Both the position numbers and the translations under genes were made by a program. Shown in pieces: positions 9,942 to 19,634 of a DNA stretch of 20,444 bases. Under the pieces are notes generated by a model that did no database searches, was not told where the DNA came from, and worked only from the letters and a program-made list of their open reading frames with translations. Position 1 is the stretch's first letter. Every line of letters starts with the position of its first letter. The stretch covers positions 1 through 20,444 of the forward strand of contig JAOXNS010488680.1 of NCBI GenBank assembly GCA_028571305.1, read 5' to 3'. The DNA is from Magicicada cassinii (Eukaryota; Arthropoda; Insecta; Hemiptera; Cicadidae).

Positions 9942-10490
9942 CAGTCTCCGCAATACAGTAATTCACCCTCGTTCTGTGAAAGTAGCCCAGTAATCGTGTT
10001 ATCTTTTTCTGCACAAACAAGCAGGCGTTCCTATTCCCAATAAATTTCTTTTTAATTTAGAGCCTAACGGTCAATTTCCTGTTCATTATTGCTCTATAAG
10101 AAGTATCAGGTCTAATTGTAGCATCTGGCCGTGTTTCTGGAGAGTCTGAAATCGCTTCACCGTCAAGGACACATCGTAAAACTGATGACCGGTTTGGATA
10201 TAAAATAACTGTTGTATTTTGTAGTTGTAACCTTTGACAACACACGAACAAAAGTAGCGTCAACTCAGTGGTTTTTGGACTTCGGCGAAATCGCCAGGAC
10301 ACCATGTGTCAATGATTTCTTTTTACGTTTTTACCGTTACTGCAGATCCTTGACAAACTTTATGAGGAGACCGTGGTGTATCTCGATCTCCCACTTGCTT
10401 ACCAAAGTAGACATAGTACACCTTTCTAATAAAATCTTCAACGGGTTTTTTTTTCTTTAATCACATACTCGCAAGTATAACAAAAGCTAA
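9942..10490 (-). pseudogene. Broken copy of a repetitive Cys-rich invertebrate protein family
   Basis: On the minus strand, successive blocks match the N-terminal half of a family usually annotated only as 'uncharacterized' and highly multiplied in arthropods and cnidarians. From about 10482 downward I read a Cys pair with a basic stretch (CYTCEYVIKEKK), then YFGKQVGD and SPHKVC, then a Trp-Arg block, then YFCSC and KGYN, then YPN with an acidic/Pro-rich tail, and near 9942-9981 a block resembling SQNE...N.LIRDL. From memory, intact members read YFG...GDQDK.WAPHKVC..C, MVWREPK, DCYFC...GY and YPNLPSA.RPVPH, so order and spacing agree. The blocks fall in more than one frame and several expected Cys are absent, so this copy is broken. 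The family's function is not known to me; its copy number suggests a mobile origin. The longest single frame (10057-10305) is one surviving piece. Confidence 0.6.
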
Positions 10491-10929
10491 ATGAAACATT
10501 TGTACATTAGCCTGCTACTTTCTCACCGCAGCACAACGCTATAAGGTTGGAATGTCAGAAACTACAGTCACTGATGTCAGTTTTCTACATTTCACTTACG
10601 TGTAATTGAAGGAAACCTCGAAAATTTTAGTGTGATTTTTCACTCACCGCCAAAAATATCGAGCATACAGATAAAAAATTTTTTTCGCCACGATCGTATG
10701 TGTTACGGGCGGTACTAAGAAGAAACTGTTGTTTCTTTATCCTTCACTGTTTTTATCTGATAAACTTTATAAAGATAGTTATACAGGTACAGCAGTAACT
10801 CCCGATGTTAACAGTAGTTTTTCGAACTTCATACTGATTTATAAGTAAGGAAGGGTTCTGTCTCTCCGTTATTGTTTAACTAGTAAGCTTCCTGAGCTGC
10901 AGAACTCGCTAATATTTTAACTATTTTTT
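10491..10929. other. Non-coding stretch
   Basis: No gene is recognised. It lies between the broken Cys-rich family copy and the tandem array, and may include the former's 5' flank. A T-rich/A-rich segment at about 10674-10688 has no further structure. Confidence 0.4.
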
Positions 10930-11500
10930 CAAACTCCTGGCTTCAATTATTGGCCCGTGGTGCCCCTAAAGAAAAAAAAAGTTCACAAAGCCAATACTGA
11001 TTTTGAATTTGGGTTAATATAATTCCATTTAGTTTGATAACCGACATAAATTATTACAATTTTCACAAGTTTTGCGCTAGTTTTTGTATAACATTTTGCG
11101 CTGATGTGTCCTAAACTTTTTAAACCTACACTGTATTCAGATTTAGTTAATATTCTGTTTAACTTAATACTCCACACGGACCTTCGCGGGGTTTTTTCAA
11201 AAATTTTGGTACGCCTTTGGGGCCCTAGTGTTCCCGAATTTTAAAATTTCGAAACCTAAAGACCATATTCAGATTGTGGTTAAGAGTTTCTTTAGTTTGA
11301 TATTCCAATTAGTTTTGCGATTTTTTTTTAACTTTGTTATAATTTTTGGTCCCTTGTGTCCCCAAAATTTAAAATTTCCAAACGTAAACATATAGGCCTA
11401 TTTAGTTTGTGGTTAAAAATTATCTATCTAATATGATACCTCACGGATTTTTGCGTTTTTTTTTTTCAAAATTTTGACCCCTCATATTTTTGCATCCTGC
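10930..11500 (+). repeat. Diverged tandem array, unit near 130 bp, about four copies
   Basis: Equivalent landmarks recur at 122-146 bp spacing. GTG(T/C)CC-type boxes lie at about 10960, 11106, 11228 and 11356. CAGATT/AGTTTGTGGTTA-type boxes lie near 11005, 11138, 11270 and 11403. TTAAAATTTC followed by AAAC(C/G)TAAA lies at 11241 and 11369. Each unit also carries a T-run followed by CAAAATTTT and a CACGGA..TT.GCG segment, for example near 11175 and 11440. Adjacent copies differ by many substitutions and small indels, so the array is old. A fifth copy is truncated near 11480. The 10983-11177 minus frame is a by-product. It could be an old minisatellite or the repeat-bearing tail of a mobile element. 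Confidence 0.7.
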
Positions 11501-11699
11501 ACCTTATTTGGGAGGGGGGATCGGTCTCAAAAATAACGGCTGTGTGGTTAAATGTATGAACATGCATGCCAGGTTTTACGGAAATTGGTTGGTGCATTCA
11601 AAAGTCATCGTGAGACATACCTACCCCAAGCAGACCGATAAACAGAGACAAATGCCAAACGGTCAAGTTAAAACAGAACTCGCTTCGCTCGTTCAATAA
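11501..11699 (+). mobile_element. Possible 3' end of an old interspersed repeat
   Basis: Directly after the tandem array comes a less AT-rich segment with the phrase GGAAATTGGTTGGTGCATTC (about 11580-11599), ending in AACTCGCTTCGCTCGTTC and AATAAA by 11699. Phrases of this type, and a terminal CTCGCTTCGCTCG, are familiar to me from ends of interspersed repeats in insects, but I cannot name the family. The 69-codon plus frame starting at 11490 has no domain and I do not regard it as a gene. Array and tail may belong to one element. Confidence 0.3.
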
Positions 11700-13395
11700 A
11701 TTCACACAATGGGTTAGAAAATTGAAAAGATTAGTTCAAATTTTAGTAGTGCGAATTGATAGTAAGCAATGTCTTATGTTCAGCACCTTTGGGTTAGAAT
11801 AATGATAAATTTCGCAAAGAAGGACGTATATCGATGTCATATAAGTTAAAAGTATTAAGTATAAAGATTTCCGAAATGAAAATGAAACTCACTTTCATCC
11901 AGTACTGTAATCTCTTTGGACATGTTTTTTACTTAGTGGAACGTTTAAAAATATTTTAATCTTAATGTTGTTACACAGTTGGCTTACTTCTTAAGACACA
12001 ACCTAACAGGACGAAGCTCTAATTTTCTTGTGGTGTCAGTATTACTATAAACATCTGAATTTTTAATCAGCTCAGCGGAATTGCTTATAGCAATTTTTTC
12101 ATTATGCAGTTCAGTCACTGCAAAGTTTTAACAATTTATTCCGTTCTCGTTTTTTTCACAGGCGGTTGCGAAGGGGGAGGAGGTTTGCATTTATTGCTTG
12201 TTGTGTGGTATCAGTTCGTAGATAGGTAATATACAAGCTCATTATTCTGAAGAATATTGTTGCGTACTTGTGTCTGTAAACTGGCTTCCTTACAGTTACG
12301 TTTCGGGGAATATACGAATCAGTTATTTCCAGTGACATGATATCGGACAAACTAAGATCGTATCTGTTGCCTTGCAGAAATTCATCTTCCGTATTGCACT
12401 TACGTTTTACAACGCGTTCATACTTTAGAACAATACGTCATACAGCTTTCAACTATAACCCAGTATGTTGTGTTGAGCCGAATTGACTTCCTCGTACGTT
12501 CGCTCGTCCTGAATACAGTTCGATAGGAATAATGTATTGTCAGTTTTTGTTATGCTAGTTTTCTTTCCGAAAACGTTTAAGCGGTAAACAGACTCAGTAC
12601 TGTGCCTTAAAGTAACATCACTGGGAGTAGTCGCTTGCAATCATGAAAGTACTGTCATTCGTCAATGTGGCTAGATCTACTCATCAGAGAATATTAGTTA
12701 TTAGTTCGCTAAGTAGTCAGTAGGTCATGTTATTGCTTGGATAATTATATTATTGCTTGTATGTCCGGTCTACAATATTTTAGAGTTTGTGTTTTTGTTT
12801 CATGAGGTGCTGTTTGTAAGATGTACCCGTTACATTGTGTAAAACGTTCAGGGTTACCCACTGCGTTGTTTGTTACGCATTCATGTATAAGTTAGTATAA
12901 AACCGTGTTCATTATGATAAGTAAACTAATAATAGCGATGTAAATAGACTGGCCCAGAGTGGCCCTTCCTAGCCCAAAGTAAGGGTTTCGCCCAATACCC
13001 GCGAAGACTTCAACAAAGAAAAAAAACTTCCACGTTGAAGAACCTCACTGACGGCTATGTATTTTTTTTTTATTGTTATTGTTGAGCAGACAAAATGCAT
13101 TTGAAATTTACGCTTATTTAAAAGCCTAATACGAAAATAAATAATGTGTATAATAAAATAAAAATAGACAAACTATTTGGAAACTAGATCCCCTTAAAGT
13201 ACGAAGAGTTGTGTGTCAGTGATTCGTATATGAACAGTCAGCGCACATTTTGTGGTTGTCAAAATATTAGGGACAAAATTTTGTCTGCAAAATACGTACT
13301 TTAAACAGCATTAATTGATTTACTATTGATTTTCTACTTAAGGCCAGTAAATTTTGTACTAATGATACGTATAATGCCAGGAAATTACAATGTAG
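11700..13395. other. Non-coding stretch
   Basis: No gene is supported. A good acceptor (T-run then CACAG at 12157-12161) is followed by a 64-bp open segment and an AG|GTAATA donor at 12226; see findings. The minus frames at 12156-12350 and 12449-12640 have no recognisable motif. The phrase TTATTGCTTG occurs several times (about 12191, 12729 and 12752), probably by chance. Confidence 0.45.
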
Positions 13396-13800
13396 ATGAT
13401 TGAAATCACAATCGAAGATAGGGACAGTACATTAACAGTAGTGAAGAAAAGTAAAGCTCCTGGTTGTGATGGAATAGCGAACGAATTGTTAAAGTATGGA
13501 GGTATCTCTCTTGTGAAACAGTTGATAATATTGTTTAATCACATAATTGACAATGCTAATATACCGAGAGAATGGAAGACCAACGTAACTATTCAAATTT
13601 TTAAGAAGGAACAGAAGAGTGACCCTGAAAGTTATCAAGGTATAACTCTTTTAATAACAACACACGAATTATTGACGAAAATAATGCTGCAGAAACTGCA
13701 CTTACTTAAATGTGAACGAAAAGCAATAAAAATTTCGCCCAAATCGATCGACCACGGATCCTATATTCGTATGTCCTCAGATAGTCGAAAAAGCGATTGA
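13396..13800 (+). pseudogene. LINE reverse transcriptase, N-terminal RT blocks
   Basis: This 134-codon frame holds KSKAPGCDGIANELLKYGG (family: GKAPGxDGI.AELLKYGG), then IPREWKTNVTIQIFKKEQKS (family: IP..W....I.PI.KKGD) and ESYQGITLL (family: NYRGISLL), the standard opening RT motifs. After about residue 100 the frame leaves the family sequence: the expected QxGFR segment is not readable. The last 20 or so codons are a shifted reading. Frame changes to the next block lie near 13700-13806. Confidence 0.85.
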
Positions 13801-13805
13801 ATATG

Positions 13806-13970
13806 CCTGCCTTTTTTTTATGTGTTTGTGGGGTGGATCTTAAAAACGCATTTGATAGAGCAAAACTACCTGACATTATAAACATCCTGGTGGAGAAGAA
13901 AGTGCCGGCAAAGTTATTAAACACTATAGAAGATTTATACAATCATACAACTATTGAGAAGTGCTATTAA
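13806..13970 (+). pseudogene. LINE reverse transcriptase, motif A block
   Basis: In a second frame the sequence reads PAFFLCVCGVDLKNAFDRAK, matching the family's PAFFCFVDLKKAFDR with a small insertion. The catalytic Asp of motif A (VDLKNAFD) is kept. It continues with LPDIINILVEKKVP and LNTIEDLYN as in relatives, then stops at 13968-13970. Confidence 0.85.
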
Positions 13971-13972
13971 GC

Positions 13973-14110
13973 AGTAAGTTAACAGTTAAAATCAAGTGCG
14001 TAGGTGGAATACGACAATGGGACACACTCAGCCCAGCTATGTTTAATCTAATAACGGATAAGCTTATTGACTACACCAAGACAATAAATGGGTACAATAG
14101 GCATGTATAA
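13973..14110 (+). pseudogene. LINE reverse transcriptase, motif B block
   Basis: A third frame reads KCVGGIRQWDTLSPAMFN followed by LITDKLI. Relatives have GIRQGDSLSP.LFNLIMD; the conserved Gly of RQG is Trp here. It ends at a TAA at 14108-14110 and overlaps the start of the motif C block in another frame. Confidence 0.85.
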
Positions 14111-14372
14111 TAGGCAGATACGTGTCGTGTGCTACGCAGATTACGCAGTGCTCATTGCGGATTCAGAAGATCATTTGCAGAGACGTCTTCATAAATTCGT
14201 AAAAACAGTACCAAAATATAACACGATAGTCTCAACAGACAAGACCAAGTCAATAGTAATTTCAAAAGATCCCATTTGATGTAAACTAGAAATTGGAAGG
14301 AAAGTTATGGAACATGTCATGAACTTCCTAGTGAGCGAATTACGTACGAGGAAACAAGAAGACAGGCAATGA
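14088..14372 (+). pseudogene. LINE reverse transcriptase, motif C block with YADY instead of YADD
   Basis: The frame reads VVCYADYAVLIADSEDHLQR and on to STDKTKSIVISKDPI. The catalytic YADD box is YADY, so the second Asp is lost. A TGA at 14277-14279 stands where relatives have Arg before CKLEI, which fits a CGA to TGA change by CpG decay. The same frame then continues CKLEIGRKVMEHVMNF before leaving the family and stopping at 14370-14372. Confidence 0.88.
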
Positions 14373-14430
14373 AAGGAGCACGTAGTTCTGGATATTCAAG
14401 GGATGTAACCTGAAAAAAAATACGTATCTC

Positions 14431-14660
14431 AGATTTGAAGGTCAAATGAAGATATACAAAATGATGATACGACCAGAGCTGACTTACGGTTAACATTAGT
14501 AGAACAAAACTACTGTTAAGGAAGATAAATGAGTACACTTAGGAAAATTGTTGAGAAAAGGAGGCGTGATAGAAGACGAAATAGTGACATAAGACGACAG
14601 TGTCAGATTGACGATGTAGTAAAATTTGTCGGAAGCATAATTTGTGTTCATTATGCTTAA
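14431..14660 (+). pseudogene. LINE C-terminal blocks
   Basis: At 14431-14493 the sequence reads KIYKMMIRPELTYG, matching the family's RIYKT.VRP.MTYG. At 14529-14660 a 43-codon frame reads STLRKIVEKRRRDRRRNSDI then RRQCQIDDVVKFV, matching LR.I.G....DR.RN.DIRR.C.I.DVV.WV. The terminal segment after this (W..H..RM in relatives) is missing, so the 3' end is also lost or unreadable. Confidence 0.8.
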
Positions 14661-17340
14661 AGTATATGTTACGATGCTGAAAATCAGTATTAATTTTTTC
14701 GTGGATAAAAATGATACTTAGGGTGATAATAATAATTTATTAACGATAACAAACTTACCGCAGTAGATTTTGAAAATATAGTTGGATTTGTTTTTTGATT
14801 GCCACTCTTTTTCGGCTGTTCATCGTTGATGCATTCTCTGTGTATATGTCTAAATATATAATTCCCGTAAATTAATTTATAATTTATCACGCTCTGTTAC
14901 TAATCGCTGTGTTAATAATTTTAAAATGACTGTAGTCTTTGAGTTTTCGATTATTCCATTATTTTCTGAAAAAAATCAACTAATCTGAGAAGCTTTGTTC
15001 TTTATTGCGTTCAGACATTGACGTCCGTTTGTATGTGTTAGACTATAATAATATATTTTTGGAACACATCCACAGTTTGGTAAGTAGAAAAGCGCTGCTG
15101 TGGTAGCGTTGTTCACAGTTGTAGAGGTTTGTTCTGTGCATTGTGTAACCACTTGGAATTATATAATGTCTTGTCGCCATTGCTATTTTGAACTGTAATC
15201 GTTATGTTGGAAAACAACTATCAGACGAAGGTATCGCTCATAAAACACAGTCGTTTCTGTAATCTGATCTGTAATCATTTAGTAGCAATTCGTCTGCGTT
15301 ATGGCTGTTTTTGATTGATTATAAGTGACAGAGAATTACCACATTAAAGCCTTTGCTAGCTCAAAGAAAACACCATTATAATCTTCAAAAGCAGCAGTTG
15401 TACAAGTTAAACGGTCAGGTCGCCGTTGTAATAATTATGCGTTTAATTGCTATCCACCAGAGATAATGTAATCTGATAAGTAAAGGACAGTAATTTCCGT
15501 GTAAACAACGGTTTTTCGTATCTTAACTTGGCGTAGGAGTTGGTTTGTATATGTGTACAAGGGAACCGGCTTAAGGAATCATTTCGCATTATTTCACTTA
15601 TTGAGAATTTACGTATATCTTCTTAAGCATTTTTCGGAAAATATTCTTTTCTCTATAGCTTCCAACTATTTGCTTTCTGAAACATTTAACGTAAGCGTTG
15701 TGCATAAATCAATAAATATTACAAAGTAGTATTGTTACTTAAATGAGCACAGTTTGACCGATGTACAATATTGTGTTATGTGTTTTCCCGTGCGTGAGAA
15801 AGTGCAAGATGTAGCCCTTACATTATGTAAAATGTACAAGTTTACGGGCTGCAGGTGTAAATACACTGCCCTAGGGCGGACCCAGCCTCTTCCCAAACAA
15901 ATAAGTTGTAGAATGTCTGCATCCGACGTACTTGGAGAGAAGTGTGTTTCGCGACCCCGGAAAATAATTCACACATTGGAGAACCTGACTGAGGACCTGT
16001 AGTTATTATTTTAATTTTGATTAATGAGCAGTCAAAATTTATTTGTCATTTCTGGTGATATAAAGTCATAAATAAGTAATGTGTATACTAAAGTGAAGAT
16101 GCAATAATTTGTGAACACAATTAAAACACAATAGTTTCTTGAAAAATGGCTCCCCGTCGTCCATTTTTCTAGTAGTAACAGTGCGTAGTAAACTGTGTAC
16201 CCCCACAGTGGTGCGTAGATAAATGTCAGTGCATATTTCCTGGTTGTGAACAGGTTTATACGGTGGGAAAAGAATTTTTTTTTGCAAAAACAGCATTTTC
16301 CAAGAAATATCACGTGTACTGATGTTAATACATGTTACTTGCTTCTGAGACGGGGTAACATTGTTACGCGGCCTATATTCCCCTCGGATACATGCGCTTA
16401 GTTATAAGGTTAAGTGCCTGTTGCCGTTGTCAAAGTGATGTACAGTATTGCCAATAAGTTCTCAAGTGCTTCTATAGGAGCTAACAATGTAGAAGCACCG
16501 TCCTTATTACATCGATGGATTACTCTAGAGAAAGCCGTAGTTAATAAGTACAGAGCCGTAATCAATATCTGTTGTGAAAATTGGGTTAGTAGTACAACAG
16601 GACTGTTACGATAAAGGATGCCACAAAAACGAACTAGTATAGTAAGCAGTGACATGAAGATACATATGTCGATAACAGCATTTGTGTGTGTGTAGTACTA
16701 TGTAGCTTAACTTTAAAATATTGATTACGTTTAATGTACGTGATTACATTAGTACGTAATACACTTAGAAAAGTGTTTTTCAACATATTACAGTAAAAAT
16801 ATTTACTACAAGATAACGCGAAAGATTTACAAGATTTATTTCGTTGGTTACATTTCCATTTAGTGCCGATAGTGTACAAAACGAAGAGCCGATTACTTTT
16901 GTCTTACGAATTATGACATTTTTTTACCATAACTGTAATCAGTAACTTAACAACGTGCCTAACTCATACGATATAAAAATTCGATAGTTTCATTAAAGTG
17001 TACCAACTGTTAAATACCGGTAATATAGGCCTATTACTTAGTTCCTATTATCCGCATTTTAATATTGTTATATGTTTTAATGTACCATCTGTTCTCTCTG
17101 AAATCCTTTATTTCATATGTCACTGAAATAACAAAACTTTAGTGGCGTTCTGGGTACGGATTTTGACACGGATGATGAGAGTAAAGCTTATCATGTTCAA
17201 TGACGCGGCAGTTCTATATCAAAATGTACTCAGGAATTGATTAACGGTCCATACTGTATATAATACCCCAGTGGAGGGGATTATTAGTGAGCGTAACTCG
17301 AATCTGCGCTGCTTCTATTGTTGTTTTATTCGTAAATTTA
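14661..17340. other. Non-coding stretch
   Basis: No gene is recognised. The open frames at 15754-16002 (plus), 16032-16313 and 16066-16296 (minus), 16410-16655 (minus), 16414-16614 (plus) and 16634-16879 (minus) overlap one another, use non-ATG starts in part and show no motif. A short (GT)n run lies at about 16682-16693. A copy of TAGGCCTA lies at 17026-17033. Confidence 0.5.
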
Positions 17341-17367
17341 GTAAACAGTTTTTTCTTTATTAAGCAG

Positions 17368-17532
17368 TGCTAACAGATCGAATGCAGTGTCTTGCTATAC
17401 GGTATAAGGCTCATCATTATGTTATCAGAGGTGATGTTGGTTCATTCCACAGTGTTGTCCAAATACACAGTCCATCGGAGACATTCGTTCAAGCCGGCGA
17501 CAATGAGTTCAGCGAAAACATGATTAACGTTG
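17368..17532 (+). CDS. Candidate internal coding exon, function unknown
   Basis: A pyrimidine-rich tract (about 17349-17360) ends in AAGCAG at 17362-17367, a good acceptor. GTGAGT at 17533-17538 is a near-ideal donor. Between them lie 165 bp with one frame open throughout: two bases, 54 codons, one base, so a symmetric phase-1 exon. In this frame a TAA overlaps the acceptor and another TAA falls shortly after the donor, so openness is confined to about the exon. The peptide reads MQCLAIRYKAHHYVIRGDVG ... QAGDNEFSENMINVG and is not typical AT-rich translation. G+C looks higher than in the flanks. Against it, a second frame is also open for about 50 codons and I recognise no family. No partner exon was established. 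Confidence 0.35.
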
Positions 17533-17567
17533 GTGAGTTGATGTAACGGTAGATCATACTAAATATC

Positions 17568-17699
17568 ATGCCAACTGCTCGAGTATCAAAAGATGATAAT
17601 GATGATTTGGATCATATAGAAGACAGTCAAAACCTCATGAACCATTCTTCACCGTGGTGTGCTAATATACTCCCATGCTTTTCTCATTTCGTACCATAG
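17568..17699 (+). CDS. Short ATG open frame, 43 aa, unrecognised
   Basis: It runs from ATG at 17568 to TAG at 17697-17699. The head is acidic and polar (ARVSKDDNDDLDHIEDSQN) and the tail hydrophobic with Cys (WCANILPCFSHFV). It sits 35 bp after the candidate donor at 17533, so it could be intronic chance or part of a decayed coding region. Another frame begins inside its 3' part. Confidence 0.2.
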   Translation: MPTARVSKDDNDDLDHIEDSQNLMNHSSPWCANILPCFSHFVP

Positions 17700-17733
17700 T
17701 AATGTTAATAACAGTATTTTAAACAAGCAAACC

Positions 17734-17946
17734 ATGGATCGAGTAGAAGTGAATTATGTGTTTGAGAGTTACGCCTGCTTGGAGTATATTAAGCTTCGGA
17801 GACTTTACATGTGGAGTTTGCACATCCATCCTGCAAGTGCTATCGTCATCATTTTGGATTCGGGACGTTTTTATAAGGACAACGAAAATGTATTAAGGTA
17901 TAATCGATCCATTACTGAATTTAAGTGGAATGAATTGTCTGCATAG
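17734..17946 (+). CDS. Short ATG open frame, 70 aa, unrecognised
   Basis: The frame is open upstream to about 17659 without an ATG; the first ATG, at 17734 in the context AAACCATGG, is a good animal start context. The product begins MDRVEVNYVFESYACLEYIK and ends FKWNELSA. It is of mixed composition, with no domain, signal peptide or clear membrane segment that I can name. Together with the two preceding open segments it makes this the most coding-like part of the window, but homology is lacking. Confidence 0.25.
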   Translation: MDRVEVNYVFESYACLEYIKLRRLYMWSLHIHPASAIVIILDSGRFYKDNENVLRYNRSITEFKWNELSA

Positions 17947-18150
17947 CGGTATCTGAATTTAGTATTTGGTGTAAGCAGCCGTAAGTGTTACCACCGTTTT
18001 AATAAGTGGCTGTCTGGTCGACCAGATTTATACTTTGTGTTACATAACGAATTTAATTCATTCTTTTTAAGGTCGTACGTTTTGTGTATCAGATTTTTTT
18101 TAAAGATGTGTTGCGAAAAGGAAGTTAATTACCCGTGTGTATTTTGCCAA

Positions 18151-18221
18151 TATAAAAGTAATAAGTAGTAGATGAGGTATAAAGTAGAGCGGCCATCTTA
18201 AAATGAATGGTAGTGAATCAG
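18151..18221 (+). promoter_or_regulatory. Possible core promoter and short first exon
   Basis: TATAAAAG (18151-18158) is a good TATA box. About 40 bp on lies GCCATCTT (18192-18199), which matches the YY1/Pho core, and 3 bp later ATG (18203-18205) in the context TTAAAATGA. Six codons (MNGSES) are followed by CAG|GTAACC, a donor at 18222. Read without splicing, the frame runs 36 codons and ends at a TGA near 18308. The arrangement is suggestive only; each element is short and no downstream exon was matched. Confidence 0.25.
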
Positions 18222-18311
18222 GTAACCAGGAAAATATTATTACTATGCCAGAAGATTACAGTATCTTTTTTAGTTTCTACAATGTAATCAGTTACATTGG
18301 TTCTCTGTGAC

Positions 18312-19599
18312 TTGACTTTCTAACCGTTAAAGCTGGAGTATCATATGTAGTACAGTTTTCATGATATACGTATATAAGTGTATACTTTTTTGGTATTACT
18401 GACTTATTTTCCACGGCGATATTTAGGGCTAACGTTATTCTCTTCACCGTTTAAAAGCTTTACTTTTATTATACAAAAATCCATATACTTATCTATTTAT
18501 TAAAGTACGTATGAAAATGACAATGACATTCACGTGTAATGCGTGAAGCGTGTGCCTCAGAGTGGAGTGTAAATATTGGATTCGTAGTATTGAACCTGTC
18601 CGTTATTGTATTTATACTAGACGCTTGTTTCTTGTGTCTTAAATGGCACGTAATATGTAATAACGCCGCATGGTTATCGCTTTTTTCGCAAAATGTGACC
18701 ATGTAACGTAAATATAAAATAAAGTCAATTTAATATAACATAATAGTTACATAATAGTCTGGAACGTGTCTCGTGAATTAGCTGAGAATACTGATATATG
18801 ACTGCTACTGTCAGAAGATGGTAGAAGGCGAAGACTTGTACAGAATTAAACGGCCAGTTCGGATCACTGACGCTATATTGAACTGAATCTTGCACGAGTT
18901 GGATCTTCGGTTAGAACCTATGGATCTTCTTGGCAACAGCGCCAGGAAGAGGGTTGGAAGAAAATAGTATGAATGTGAATATGTACATTATTTGTGTGAA
19001 TTTGCCATCCACACTTGTTAATATAGGTGATAGTTTGATACCTGTTATTTGGTGATTGTAAATACTTACGAATTTACTTATTTCTAATTTTTTACTCATT
19101 ACATTCTGCCAGTGTGTGTATGTGTAATCATTAACATACATTTAACGTGGTTCTAGTTGAATCCCGGTATAAAATTAAACTATTGAAAAAACATTCTTTT
19201 CCGCGTCTGAAATAAAATAACAAAAATTGTTTATCTGAAGAATACGTGCATTGAAAGGGGTCAAAACAGGTTTTGAGAAATGAAAAAAAAAACCAATGAT
19301 TTTAGGATGAAAGCTCCAGATAATTCTGCTTTGTAAAATTCTCTGTAATTTGAGGTCAGGTGTTAGCCTGTACGGTTAAAGTTGACCTAGATATATTTTT
19401 TTTAATTCCTACAATTTTGCTATTTTCGAGAGAAGCCATACGTAAAACAGTCGCTAAAAACAATAAAAAATTGCAAAATATATTTTAACAATTTTATACT
19501 GTTTAACCCACATTTATGTATGTATGTGGACGTTTATCGCAGATGAAATATAACTTAATATATGTGTAAATATATAAATATATATATTTGCTTACAATA
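18312..19599. other. Non-coding stretch
   Basis: No gene is recognised. The minus frames at 18493-18702 and 18911-19141 have no motif. Around 18800-18970 composition is less AT-rich and a short plus frame reads RTYGSSWQQRQEEGWKKI before a stop; it could be a repeat remnant but I cannot assign it. Around 19240-19440 there are A- and T-runs and a GTATGTATGT-type short repeat near 19517. Confidence 0.45.
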
Positions 19600-19634
19600 G
19601 TTTTTAAGTTATCCAGAAAAGATAACTTAAAAAC
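19600..19634. repeat. Perfect stem-loop, 14-bp stem
   Basis: GTTTTTAAGTTATC (19600-19613) and GATAACTTAAAAAC (19621-19634) are exact reverse complements around a 7-base loop. It is the longest perfect hairpin I found in the window, and it is followed by an A-run and then a second inverted repeat. There is no terminator function to infer in a eukaryote. Confidence 0.85.

Larger units (their letters stand above)
13396..14660 (+). mobile_element. 5'-truncated, decayed LINE (non-LTR retrotransposon), reverse transcriptase and C-terminus
   Basis: Five plus-strand segments in three frames match, in order, the reverse transcriptase of the insect 'endonuclease-reverse transcriptase' type. They are the KAPGCDGI block (13396-13800), the motif A block (13806-13970), the RQWDTLSPAMFN block (about 13973-14110), the motif C block (14088-14372) and C-terminal blocks (14431-14493 and 14529-14660). 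The upstream endonuclease is absent, so the copy is truncated at its 5' end, as is typical after incomplete target-primed reverse transcription. No poly(A) tail or target duplication is evident. The clade is probably RTE-like or a close relative, which I cannot fix by eye. The copy cannot encode a working enzyme. Confidence 0.88.

Noticed and set aside
13706-13942. 78-codon minus frame
   Set aside because: It is antisense to the LINE reverse transcriptase blocks, which explain the sequence better.
14317-14538. 73-codon minus frame
   Set aside because: Antisense to the C-terminal part of the LINE.
16032-16655. Several overlapping frames on both strands
   Set aside because: They overlap mutually, none carries a motif, and no splice or promoter signal favours one over another.
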